Shown here piece after piece: positions 56,319-64,000 of a DNA stretch of 64,000 bases; position 1 is the first letter of the stretch, and each line of letters starts with the position of its first letter. The notes under the pieces are model-generated. The model saw only the letters and a program-made list of their open reading frames with translations. It searched no databases and was not told the DNA's origin. Source of the DNA: Saonia flava (lineage in GTDB: Bacteria; Bacteroidota; Bacteroidia; Flavobacteriales; Flavobacteriaceae). The DNA lies in assembly GCF_011927795.1 (NCBI RefSeq), contig NZ_JAATJJ010000001.1:744001-808000 (forward strand), in the 5' to 3' direction. A program made the position numbers and the translations under genes.

Positions 56319-57359
56319 ATGAAAATACTTGAAATTTTTTATAAAAATATTTTTCTGACTAAGATTGTTATAATGCTCTTTTTTGTTACAAGTATAATGA
56401 GCTGTAGTAAGGATGATGGCTCAGAACCGGAATCAATTCCTGTTATAACAGATGTATATGTGGCAGGAACTATGTTAATAACTGGAGATATTTTTCAAGC
56501 GACACTTTGGAAAAATGGAGTAGAAATACCTTTAACAGATGGCACTAATAATTCCGAAGCTGGATCAGTATATGTAGTAGAAAATGATGTTTATGTAGCG
56601 GGATATGAACATAATGGCACAAATAAGATTGCTAAAGTTTGGAAAAATAATGTTGCAATACCACTAACAAATGGAGACAATAAAGCAGAAGCTTATTCTG
56701 TATATGTTTCGGGCAATGATGTATATGTTTCTGGTTTTGAGTCAAATGGACTTAAAAATATAGCCAAAATTTGGAAAAATGGTGTGGAAACTGCACTAAC
56801 CGACGGAACTAATTCCGCAGCTGCTAATTCAGTGTATGTTTCTGGCAATGATGTATATGCCGCTGGTTTTGAATCTAGTGGGGGGAAAAATGCACCCAGA
56901 GTATGGAAAAACGGTATAGAAACATCATTGGATAGTGGCACTAAAATATCACAAGCCACTTCAGTATATGTTTCGGGCAATGATGTGTATGCGGTTGGGA
57001 CTGAATTTGTAGCCACAAGATTTATTGGTAAAATTTGGAAAAATGGACAAGAAACCTATTTAACCAATGGTACAAACTATTCATCAGCCAACTCAGTGTT
57101 TGTTTCTGGAGATGGTGTATATGTAGGTGGTAGTGAAGATAAAGATGGAATAGGTATTGCCAAAACATGGAAAAATGGAGAAGAAACACCTTTGACCGAT
57201 GGTACTATTAATTCTGACGTTGGTTCCATATTTGTTTTAAACGATGATGTATATGCCGTAGGCTCTGAGGCCAATGTAGCCAAAATCTGGGAAAATGGTG
57301 TAGCAACAACTTTATCAAATGAAGCCTTTGCAAGTTCTGTTTTTGTTGTAACAAATTAA
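56319..57359 (+). CDS. Surface lipoprotein with seven propeller-like repeats (346 aa)
   Basis: A type II signal ends at the lipobox before Cys29 (MSCSKDDG). The K-D-D just after the Cys matches the lipoprotein export signal of Bacteroidota, so it is probably exposed on the cell surface. The mature part is seven repeats of about 42-44 residues of the form SVYVSGNDVYVAG...IAKVWKNGVETPLTDGTN. The chain starts with DVYVAGT and ends with SVFVVTN, so first and last pieces could complete one blade as in a closed seven-bladed beta-propeller. I do not recognise a named family or ligand. The LRR lipoprotein gene follows after 12 nt. Confidence 0.8.
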   Translation: MKILEIFYKNIFLTKIVIMLFFVTSIMSCSKDDGSEPESIPVITDVYVAGTMLITGDIFQATLWKNGVEIPLTDGTNNSEAGSVYVVENDVYVAGYEHNGTNKIAKVWKNNVAIPLTNGDNKAEAYSVYVSGNDVYVSGFESNGLKNIAKIWKNGVETALTDGTNSAAANSVYVSGNDVYAAGFESSGGKNAPRVWKNGIETSLDSGTKISQATSVYVSGNDVYAVGTEFVATRFIGKIWKNGQETYLTNGTNYSSANSVFVSGDGVYVGGSEDKDGIGIAKTWKNGEETPLTDGTINSDVGSIFVLNDDVYAVGSEANVAKIWENGVATTLSNEAFASSVFVVTN

Positions 57360-57371
57360 TTAATAGAGATC

Positions 57372-59216
57372 ATGAAAACAATATACTCAGTATTGAAAGT
57401 AATTATTAAGCCAAACCTTATTTTTCTTTTAGTGGCCGGTTTAACAAGTTGCGGCAAAGATGATGGGCCAGCACCTATACCCGAATCACCAGAAATTGTA
57501 AAAAGCTTGGAAAAGGAAATAATAAGCTTTAGTTTTTTATCCGCTAACAATACCGTATTAGCTGTCGATATTACTGCAATTATAAATGCTACGGCAAAAA
57601 CCGTTGCTGTTAATTTACCTAGTGATACGGCACTAACCGCTTTAACACCCACATTTTCAATTTCTCCAAAAGCAAGTATTTCCCCAGAGGGAGAACAAGA
57701 TTTCACTAACCCCGTAACCTATACCATTACAGCAGAAGATGGCTCAACCAGTAGTTATATAATAACTGCAACCAGTAAGAGTAGTGCAAAACAAATTACA
57801 AGTTTTGTTTTTCTATTGACCAACAATCCAATAGAAGTAAATGTTGTGGGCACCATTGATGAGGAAAACAAGACCATTTCTGCCACCATGCCTCCTGGGA
57901 CCAATCTCTCAGGTCTTTTACCAGAAATTCAACTATCTGACCTGGCCACAATAAACCTTACTGCGCCACAAGACTTTACAGACCCATTGGAATATATAAT
58001 AACCGCCGAGGATGGATCAACCAGCACCTATACGGTTACGGTTCACGTTGAACTTACACAGCGTCAGGTTTTGCAGGCCATTTTAGATGCCAATCCGGAG
58101 TCCACTCTAAATTGGGATCTTGTAAACACTGCGGACTTAGGCAGTTTAAGTGGTGTAACGGTAGATGTGGAAGGGAATATTGTAAAATTACAGATCTACG
58201 AAAAAAAACTTAGTGTTTTACCGCCTGAAATTGCTTTATTGACGCATCTCACATCATTTAGCATATATGGTAATTATGTATCATCTTTCCCTGTAGAATT
58301 ATGCCAACTTACTAATTTAACAAGTTTAACACTAACTCTAAATCAGCTTACTGCATTACCTCCAGAAATAGGGCAATTAACTAATTTAACATATTTAAAT
58401 CTAGAAGTAAACCAACTTACTTCTTTACCCTCTGAAATAGGTCTATTAACAAATTTAACCTATCTGGATCTAGGAACAAACCAACTTACCTCTTTACCCT
58501 CTGAAATTTGGCAATTGACAAATTTAACTACATTATCCATGTATTATAACAGACTTACTTCACTTCCAAAAGAAATAGGCCTATTAACAAATTTAACATT
58601 CTTGGGTTTAAGTGAAAACAAATTTTCCATCCTACCAGATGAAATAGGTTTATTGACTAATTTAACAAGCTTGCAACTTTTTCAAAATAGTTTAGTTACA
58701 ATACCTACGTCTATTTTTTATTTAAGTGAATTTAATGACTTGTCTGTTCTCAAAGATGATGGCATTCCGTACGGAAATACTTCTCAAAATAGCGCACTCA
58801 TTAGTATATATGCTGCAAATCCCGATAATACTTTGGGATGGACCGTTGATAATTATCCAGATGTTACTTTTAATACCAATGGCAATCCTACTATTTTACA
58901 AATGGGTAAAAAAGGCCTTACATGGTTACCTGTTGAAGTAGGTCTACTTACCGCTTTGGAAACCTTAAATGTAAACGACAATAGTTTGGAAAGTTTCCCT
59001 GCAACACTTGGTAATATAAATACACTAAATGTTATAACAGCTGCAAATAATAAGATAGGAACAGTCCCTGCAGAATTAGGGCAACTATCTAACCTAGCAT
59101 TATTGTCCTTGACCCAAAACCCTATAACAAGTATCCCCACAGAAGTTTGTGATTTACAAGTCTCAAATGGTGGTATACTTACAATTTTAACTGATTCTGG
59201 CAAAGGTTGTGATTAA
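57372..59216 (+). CDS. Leucine-rich-repeat surface lipoprotein (614 aa)
   Basis: The lipobox LTSC at about residue 27 is followed by GKDDG, again a surface-export signal. Two immunoglobulin-like DUF5018-type domains follow (about 45-220), each ending in DFT.P..Y.ITAEDGSTS.Y. Then come 23-residue LRRs (about 285-450, LTNLTSLxLxxNQLTSLPxEIGx), a second N-cap-like module (LISIYAANPDNTLGW, about 475) that copies the first (AILDANPESTLNW, about 232), and a shorter LRR set to the C-terminus. LRR lipoproteins of this type usually bind proteins or glycans. It is likely co-expressed with the propeller-like lipoprotein. Confidence 0.85.
   Translation: MKTIYSVLKVIIKPNLIFLLVAGLTSCGKDDGPAPIPESPEIVKSLEKEIISFSFLSANNTVLAVDITAIINATAKTVAVNLPSDTALTALTPTFSISPKASISPEGEQDFTNPVTYTITAEDGSTSSYIITATSKSSAKQITSFVFLLTNNPIEVNVVGTIDEENKTISATMPPGTNLSGLLPEIQLSDLATINLTAPQDFTDPLEYIITAEDGSTSTYTVTVHVELTQRQVLQAILDANPESTLNWDLVNTADLGSLSGVTVDVEGNIVKLQIYEKKLSVLPPEIALLTHLTSFSIYGNYVSSFPVELCQLTNLTSLTLTLNQLTALPPEIGQLTNLTYLNLEVNQLTSLPSEIGLLTNLTYLDLGTNQLTSLPSEIWQLTNLTTLSMYYNRLTSLPKEIGLLTNLTFLGLSENKFSILPDEIGLLTNLTSLQLFQNSLVTIPTSIFYLSEFNDLSVLKDDGIPYGNTSQNSALISIYAANPDNTLGWTVDNYPDVTFNTNGNPTILQMGKKGLTWLPVEVGLLTALETLNVNDNSLESFPATLGNINTLNVITAANNKIGTVPAELGQLSNLALLSLTQNPITSIPTEVCDLQVSNGGILTILTDSGKGCD
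58312..58725 (+). repeat. Six 69-bp tandem units encoding LRRs
   Basis: The block ctaatttaac or caaatttaac recurs at 58312, 58381, 58450, 58519, 58588 and 58657, exactly every 69 bp (23 codons). Sequence between the marks is also strongly conserved, especially ccaacttac(t/c)tctttaccctctgaaat. The DNA-level identity points to recent unit duplication, so copy number may vary between strains. Confidence 0.9.
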
Positions 59217-59338
59217 TTAAACCCATTCACAGATACTGCTAGTAAATGCATAAATCAATGAAGTGTGTACCACATCTATTATTATTAAACTTGCGTACCT
59301 CTCCATATATTAAAAATTAAAGAAGTAGAACTCTCTCT

Positions 59339-60376
59339 ATGAAAGATGAAACTACATATTTATTTAAAAAACTGAAACGGCAAATTAGCCTTTGTTGTGG
59401 CTCAATGGCCTTGGTTGTGGTTATTACCATTCTGCTTTCCTATGGGGTATTCAGGAGTAATCCAATGGAATTGGAAGAAATAGCACTTAATCCTATTGAA
59501 TCAAAATATGACATTTCGCTACTGGACAATTCAGGTAAAAATGAAATTATAAAATTTGGTCATGAACTTTTTACAAATACACCCAAATACCTTGGTCCAG
59601 ATAATGGCAAACCGGACATGGTCTATTCTGGCAATAGATTGGCATGTAACAATTGTCATTTGCAATCAGGAACAAAACTCTATTCCGCTCCCCTTATTGG
59701 TATCATCAATAGGTTTCCACAGTTTAGGGGCAGGGAAAACAAAATAGGGACAATTGAGGAAAGAATCAATGGCTGCTTCGAACGGAGCATGAACGGTAGG
59801 GTAATTCCGGTTGACGGAAAAGAAATGAACGCATTGGTGCAATACCTAACCTGGTTAAGTCGGTTTGCGCCCGAAGATGGAAAAATAACCGGTCAAGGGT
59901 TTGTTGAAATCAATATTCCTAATAGAAAAGTAAATCTTGCAAAGGGTAAGCGGATTTTCACTACAATTTGTACAAAATGTCATGGAAGTAACGGCCAAGG
60001 CGAAAGAACTCCTGATGGGTTCACCTATAAATATCCTCCTTTATGGGGTGAAGATTCCTATAACAATGGAGCTGGTATGAATCGTGTGATAACCGCTGCC
60101 CAATTTATAAAAGGTAACATGCCCTACGGCATCACCTATGATAATCCACTACTGACCGATGAAGAGGCCTATGATGTGTCTGGTTATATTAATCAACAAA
60201 AAAGACCTGAAAAATTAAACAGAGAAAAGGACTTTCCTGATTTAAAGAAAAAGCCGGTATCGACCCCCTATCCGCCTTATGCAGATTTATTTTCAATTGA
60301 TCAACACCAAATGGGACCCTTTCAACCCATTATGGAATTTTATAAACAAGAGTATAACATGATTAAAAACAAATAA
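59339..60376 (+). CDS. Dihaem cytochrome c, TsdA-like thiosulfate dehydrogenase (345 aa)
   Basis: A membrane anchor or signal (about 22-38) is followed by two c-type haem sites, CNNCH (103-107) and CTKCH (211-215). Cys146 in ERINGCFERSMNG sits in the context of the unusual Cys haem ligand of TsdA, and YKYPPLWGEDSYNNGAGM with AAQFIKGNMP follows as in that family. TsdA couples two thiosulfates to tetrathionate in the periplasm. The neighbours (two DsrE-like exported proteins and a TauE/SafE permease) agree with a sulfur role. The direction of the reaction in vivo cannot be told. Confidence 0.85.
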   Translation: MKDETTYLFKKLKRQISLCCGSMALVVVITILLSYGVFRSNPMELEEIALNPIESKYDISLLDNSGKNEIIKFGHELFTNTPKYLGPDNGKPDMVYSGNRLACNNCHLQSGTKLYSAPLIGIINRFPQFRGRENKIGTIEERINGCFERSMNGRVIPVDGKEMNALVQYLTWLSRFAPEDGKITGQGFVEINIPNRKVNLAKGKRIFTTICTKCHGSNGQGERTPDGFTYKYPPLWGEDSYNNGAGMNRVITAAQFIKGNMPYGITYDNPLLTDEEAYDVSGYINQQKRPEKLNREKDFPDLKKKPVSTPYPPYADLFSIDQHQMGPFQPIMEFYKQEYNMIKNK

Positions 60377-60386
60377 ATAATTTATT

Positions 60387-61067
60387 ATGAAAACACAAAA
60401 AAGTAATTCAAGAAGAAATTTTATGGGAGCAATGATGCTTGGAGCAACGGCCAGTACGCTTTCACTATTTACCAATGCTGTACATGCCAATTTACCATCC
60501 TATGATGATAAAAAAATGGATGAAGCTGATGAATGGTTCAAGAAAATTAAAGGATCGCACCGTGTTGTATATGATGGTTCTAAGCCCCATGCAGGATTTC
60601 CAATAATCTGGAACTGGGCTTTTTACCTGTCCAACAACGAGACAGGATCTACTGATGATGACATTACCGCAATGACTGTTTTAAGACATGATGCCATTCC
60701 TTTTGCCTTTAACTCCGCTTTGTGGAAAAAATACAACCTAGGAGAGGTTTTTGGTGTTACCGATAATACTACAAAAGAACCAGCATTACGTAATCCTTAC
60801 TACGAACCTCAAGAAGGTGATTTTCCAATGCCTGTAATTCAAGGGATTAAGGATATGCAACAACGCGGTGCGTTATTTTGTGTATGCAACCTTGCCATAT
60901 CTGTATATAGTGGGGTTGTTGCGCAAAAAATGGGGCTGGATCCAAGTGAAACCTATCAAGAGTGGATAGATGCCGTTCAACCAGGAATACAGGTTGTACC
61001 ATCGGGCGTATGGGCATTGGGTAGAGCACAAGAAAATGGCTGTGGTTACATTTTTGCAGGCGAATAA
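60387..61067 (+). CDS. Tat-exported DsrE-like protein (226 aa)
   Basis: The N-terminus NSRRNFMGAMMLG is a twin-arginine signal. The mature part resembles DsrE/F folds (HRVVYDGSKPHAGFPIIWNWAFYLSN, AMTVLRHDAIPFAFNSALW), with paired Cys in LFCVCNLAIS, where DsrE proteins carry the sulfur-binding Cys, and a third Cys in NGCGYIF. Tat export implies folding, perhaps with a cofactor, before translocation. It starts 11 nt after the TsdA-like gene and precedes another DsrE gene by 19 nt. The role is inferred as periplasmic sulfur transfer; the family is not characterised to my knowledge. Confidence 0.75.
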   Translation: MKTQKSNSRRNFMGAMMLGATASTLSLFTNAVHANLPSYDDKKMDEADEWFKKIKGSHRVVYDGSKPHAGFPIIWNWAFYLSNNETGSTDDDITAMTVLRHDAIPFAFNSALWKKYNLGEVFGVTDNTTKEPALRNPYYEPQEGDFPMPVIQGIKDMQQRGALFCVCNLAISVYSGVVAQKMGLDPSETYQEWIDAVQPGIQVVPSGVWALGRAQENGCGYIFAGE

Positions 61068-61085
61068 TTATTGTAAAATATCCTT

Positions 61086-61499
61086 ATGAAAACAATAATA
61101 AATATATTAATAACATTCCTGTTCAGCACACTAATTTTTGCCCAGGAAAAACCGGTTAAAATCGTGTTTGATGTAACAAGCAGTGAAGCCAGTGTCCATG
61201 AATCCGCGGTAAAACATGTAAAAATGATGGCCGAGGCTTATCCAGATTCCAAGTTCGAAATGGTGATGTATAGTGGAGCTTATGGTATGGTTGTTAAAAA
61301 CACTTCAACTGTTTTAAATCAAATGGAGGAACTCGGCACTATTGAAAATGTAGATTTAGTGGTCTGTCAAGCATCACTGAACCGTCATAAAATTGAGGCA
61401 ACCCAATTGATTGCTGGAGTAAGGGCAGTTCCCGATGGAATTTTAGAAATAATTCAGAAACAAGGAATAGGTTGGGGTTATATAAAAGAAGCAAAGTAA
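61086..61499 (+). CDS. Sec-exported DsrE-family protein (137 aa)
   Basis: A Sec signal peptide (ends about FAQ, residue 20) precedes a compact DsrE-like domain: KIVFDVTSSEASVHESAVKHVKMMAEAY, FEMVMYSGAYGMV, and LVVCQASLNRHKI with one conserved-position Cys (about 97). Classical DsrE is cytoplasmic and carries persulfide sulfur, so an exported version beside a periplasmic thiosulfate enzyme is notable. It is 19 nt after the Tat-exported DsrE-like gene and 32 nt before the TauE/SafE gene. Confidence 0.85.
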   Translation: MKTIINILITFLFSTLIFAQEKPVKIVFDVTSSEASVHESAVKHVKMMAEAYPDSKFEMVMYSGAYGMVVKNTSTVLNQMEELGTIENVDLVVCQASLNRHKIEATQLIAGVRAVPDGILEIIQKQGIGWGYIKEAK

Positions 61500-61530
61500 T
61501 CAACTTTCTTTTGAATTCTAAGTAGAAAAA

Positions 61531-62331
61531 ATGGATGCCGTACAGATTTTAGGTTATTTAGGGGCATTGTCCGTTGGAGTAGTTTTAGGTTTAGTGGGGA
61601 GCGGGGGTTCAATTATCACAATCCCCATTTTAACCTACCTATTTCATATGAGTCCCATTACAACAACTGCTTACTCTTTATTTGTTGTTGGCACTTCTGC
61701 TTCGGTAGGTGCTGTAAACAAATTAAAGAAAGGTTTGGTTGATTTCAAAATTGCTGTTGTTTTTGCAATACCCGCTTTTATATCGGTATATATTGTCCGT
61801 AAATATTTACTACCTATAATACCTTTTGAGATTGTTACCATAAACGACTTTGTAATTACAAGGGACATGGGTATCATGGTGTTTTTTGCTATCATAATGC
61901 TTTGTTCTTCTATTTCTATGATATGGAAAAGGGAGCTGTCCACTAATATAAATGTCTTTAGTGGCAACAACTTTCCATTGTTAATACTAGCGGGAATAGT
62001 TATTGGTATACTTACAGGCATTGTTGGTATAGGTGGCGGATTTTTGATCATTCCCACATTGGTTCTATTATTAAAACTGCCTATGAAAAAAGCAGTGGCA
62101 ACCTCTTTGTTCATTATCGCAATAAAATCAATAATTGGATTTATAGGCGATTTGGACAATGTGGAAATTAACTGGCATTTTCTCTTACGGTTTACCATAA
62201 TATCTATCTTAGGCATATTCTTGGGCATTTACCTTTCGTCTTTTATCAAAGGTGAAAAGCTTAAAAAATACTTTGGTTGGATGGTGTTATTAGTTTCTTT
62301 TGGTATTCTATTTAAAGAGCTCTTTGCTTAA
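61531..62331 (+). CDS. TauE/SafE-family anion permease (266 aa)
   Basis: Polytopic inner-membrane protein with about eight TM helices in two repeats. The first has GLVGSGGSIITIPILTYLF, the second GIVGIGGGFLIIPTLVLLLKLPMKKAVATSLF, the paired glycine-rich motifs of the TauE/SafE family. Members export sulfite or organosulfonates. In this context it may move sulfite or another small sulfur anion formed in the neighbouring pathway. It forms an operon with the TsdA and DsrE genes. Confidence 0.9.
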   Translation: MDAVQILGYLGALSVGVVLGLVGSGGSIITIPILTYLFHMSPITTTAYSLFVVGTSASVGAVNKLKKGLVDFKIAVVFAIPAFISVYIVRKYLLPIIPFEIVTINDFVITRDMGIMVFFAIIMLCSSISMIWKRELSTNINVFSGNNFPLLILAGIVIGILTGIVGIGGGFLIIPTLVLLLKLPMKKAVATSLFIIAIKSIIGFIGDLDNVEINWHFLLRFTIISILGIFLGIYLSSFIKGEKLKKYFGWMVLLVSFGILFKELFA

Positions 62332-62347
62332 ATTGCTTTCGAGCAAT
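62332..62347. other. Short hairpin with TTCG loop
   Basis: ATTGCT-TTCG-AGCAAT is a perfect 6-bp stem with a stable tetraloop, between the TauE/SafE stop and the decarboxylase start. No T-run follows. It could mark an mRNA processing or stability point inside the operon. Confidence 0.4.
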
Positions 62348-62360
62348 AAATAAAACGTAA

Positions 62361-63860
62361 ATGAACAAAAGTAGAAGTACACCCGTAGAAATTAACAAGT
62401 CCGACTTTAAAAAAATAGGTTATGATTTAATTGATACTATAGCTGACTTCTTTGATACTATTGAAAGTTATAAGGTTACATCAGGTGAATCGCCCGTACA
62501 ATTACAAAAGACTTTAACTGCTACTGGTTTACCTGAAGAAGGTAAGTCGGCCGCAGAAATCATTTCAAGATCATCAGACTTATTACTAAACCATTCCCTA
62601 TTTAATGGGCATCCAAAATTTATGGGGTACATTACCTCCTCTCCCGCTCCCATTGGAGTCTTGGGAGATTTACTTTCTGCCGCAGTGAATCAGAATGTGG
62701 GCGCCCAGATTTTGAGCCCTATGGCCACTGAAATTGAAAAACAGACAGTTCAATGGTTGGCGGAATTCATTGGAGTATCTCCAAGTTATGGTGGTGTTTT
62801 GGTCAGTGGAGGCAATATGGCAAACTTCAATGCATTTTTAGTGGCAAGAACAGCTAAAATGCCCAAGAGCCTGAAAGAAGAGGGGCTTGTAAACACCAAT
62901 TCAAAACTTGTGGCCTATTGCTCCAAAGCGACCCATACTTGGGTGGAAAAGGCAGCCATACTGTTTGGCCATGGTTCAAAATCAATTCGTTGGATACCTA
63001 CAGATTCTGAAAATAGGATGAACAACGACCTATTGTCCAAGACTATACAACAAGATTTGAGAAATGGCTACCAACCTTTTATGGTAGTGGGTACCGCAGG
63101 AGACGTAAGTACTGGAGTAGTTGATAATTTGAAAGAAATTGCTTCCATATGTAACAAAAACAATCTTTGGTTTCATATCGATGGTGCCTACGGTGCCCCA
63201 GCAGCAATTATACCAGAATTCAAAAGTGTATTTGAAGGTATGGACTTAGCAGATTCCATTGCAATTGATCCCCACAAATGGCTATATACTCCACTTGAAG
63301 CAGGTTGTACATTGGTTAAAAATCCTAAGCATCTCATAGACACTTATAGTTCCCATCCTGAGTATTACAACTTTAGCAAAGATGAAGAAGGGCAATCCTT
63401 AAATTTCTATGAATACGGACTTCAAAACTCCCGAGGGTTCAAGGCTTTAAAAGTCTGGATGGCTTTGCAACAAATTGGAAGCAATGGGTATACAGAAATG
63501 ATAGCTGAAGATATTAAATTGTCAAAATTATTATACGAATTGGCCGAAAAACATCCAGAATTAGAGGCTATCACCCAAAATTTAAGCATTACCACCTTCA
63601 GATATGTGCCAATGTATGGTCTTCCTGAAAATCAATTAAAGAGAGAGGCATACTTAAACACTTTGAATGAGACTTTATTGGACAGTCTGCAACAAGGTGG
63701 AGAAGTCTTTTTATCAAATGCTATAGTACTGGAAAAATACTGTTTAAGGAGCTGTATCGTAAACTTTAGGACTTCAGAAAGTGATATTCAAGAAATAATA
63801 GAAATTGTTATAAGGGAAGGAATAAAGTTGCATTCCCAAATGCAAAAAGCAACCCTATGA
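62361..63860 (+). CDS. PLP-dependent amino acid decarboxylase, group II (499 aa)
   Basis: Family of aromatic-L-amino-acid, tyrosine and glutamate decarboxylases. The PLP Lys is Lys306 in [10 protein letters not shown]; Asp274 in HIDGAYGAP holds the pyridine N, and His192 in [10 protein letters not shown] should stack on the ring. [17 protein letters not shown] near 83-99 is a typical substrate-side segment. The sequence resembles aromatic amino acid decarboxylases more than GadB, but substrate cannot be fixed. Its stop overlaps the next gene by ATGA, so the two are coupled. Confidence 0.9.
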   Translation: MNKSRSTPVEINKSDFKKIGYDLIDTIADFFDTIESYKVTSGESPVQLQKTLTATGLPEEGKSAAEIISRSSDLLLNHSLFNGHPKFMGYITSSPAPIGVLGDLLSAAVNQNVGAQILSPMATEIEKQTVQWLAEFIGVSPSYGGVLVSGGNMANFNAFLVARTAKMPKSLKEEGLVNTNSKLVAYCSKATHTWVEKAAILFGHGSKSIRWIPTDSENRMNNDLLSKTIQQDLRNGYQPFMVVGTAGDVSTGVVDNLKEIASICNKNNLWFHIDGAYGAPAAIIPEFKSVFEGMDLADSIAIDPHKWLYTPLEAGCTLVKNPKHLIDTYSSHPEYYNFSKDEEGQSLNFYEYGLQNSRGFKALKVWMALQQIGSNGYTEMIAEDIKLSKLLYELAEKHPELEAITQNLSITTFRYVPMYGLPENQLKREAYLNTLNETLLDSLQQGGEVFLSNAIVLEKYCLRSCIVNFRTSESDIQEIIEIVIREGIKLHSQMQKATL

Positions 63861-64000
63861 GCAAAACAAGAGAAAGAATTAAGTCAATAGACATGCTAAG
63901 GGGCTTGGTAATGGTACTCATGGCATTGGATCATGTTAGAGATTATTTTCATTATGATGCCTTCTTCTTTGACCCAAATGATTTGACCCAAACAAATGGA
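63857..64000 (+). CDS. DUF1624 / heparan-glucosaminide acetyltransferase-like membrane protein, N-terminal part
   Basis: The visible 48 codons read [36 protein letters not shown], a first TM with the R-(I/L)[18 protein letters not shown] signature of the DUF1624 acyltransferase-like membrane family. It runs off the right edge. The ATG overlaps the decarboxylase stop. Function is not established for bacterial members. Confidence 0.8.
   Translation, partial: MSKTRERIKSIDMLRGLVMVLMALDHVRDYFHYDAFFFDPNDLTQTNG

Noticed and set aside
58312-58725. Regular tandem repeats as a possible CRISPR array
   Set aside because: The 69-bp period is 23 codons in a conserved reading frame with LRR consensus; there are no spacers.
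61671-62228. A 185-codon open frame antisense to the TauE/SafE gene
   Set aside because: It lies wholly within a gene with strong family motifs, has no recognisable domain, and mirrors codon usage of the sense strand.

Overview
The window reads as chromosomal DNA of an AT-rich gliding member of the Bacteroidota, most likely Flavobacteriaceae. Support: gldF and gldG next to dnaN, a phoH-purC pair, CS/G-K-D-D surface-lipoprotein signals, start sites without strong Shine-Dalgarno sequences, and promoter boxes of the TAnnTTTG type. Genus cannot be fixed from the sequence. I found no rRNA, tRNA, CRISPR array, insertion sequence or prophage.

Region 1 (1-30321, all minus strand) is the dominant feature. 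It is a roughly 30 kb efflux-type locus read right to left: TolC-like outer membrane protein, HlyD/MacA-like adaptor, one LolD/MacB-type ATPase, a possible 37-aa ORF, then ten complete FtsX/MacB-PCD permeases of about 790-815 aa and the first codons of an eleventh that runs off the left edge. I number the permeases P1 (24332-26734) to P11 (1-46) in order of transcription. Two secreted GIN-like beta proteins and a secreted alpha/beta hydrolase sit between permeases, tightly spaced and in one case overlapping the next gene by ATGA. A 20-codon permease C-terminal relic lies between P8 and P9, showing that the array has lost a member. Only one ATPase is visible for all permeases.

Region 2 (30322-33237) is the presumed control unit. 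A sigma-54-dependent response regulator and its NtrY/AtoS-like kinase (TAATG overlap) diverge from the efflux locus. The intergenic region holds a good -24 box in front of tolC and two tandem dyads 22 bp apart, typical of an enhancer-binding-protein site.

Region 3 (33234-43058) carries two Tat-exported Gfo/Idh/MocA oxidoreductases and an acetate module: a cNMP/CBS/DUF294 protein, a DEDDh exonuclease, acetyl-CoA synthetase, an ActP-like symporter and its DUF4212 small subunit.

Region 4 (43060-52045) is mostly housekeeping: purC, phoH, a SAM hydroxide adenosyltransferase, gldF-gldG, dnaN, a DUF4870 protein, a coiled-coil exported protein and mnmE.

Region 5 (52046-64000) is more accessory. It has two tandem regulators with a DUF4242 / cyclase-like / AraC architecture, a BBE-type FAD oxidase, a seven-repeat propeller-like lipoprotein, a leucine-rich-repeat lipoprotein, a sulfur module (TsdA-like dihaem cytochrome, Tat- and Sec-exported DsrE-like proteins, TauE/SafE permease), a PLP-dependent decarboxylase, and the start of a DUF1624-type membrane protein cut by the right edge.
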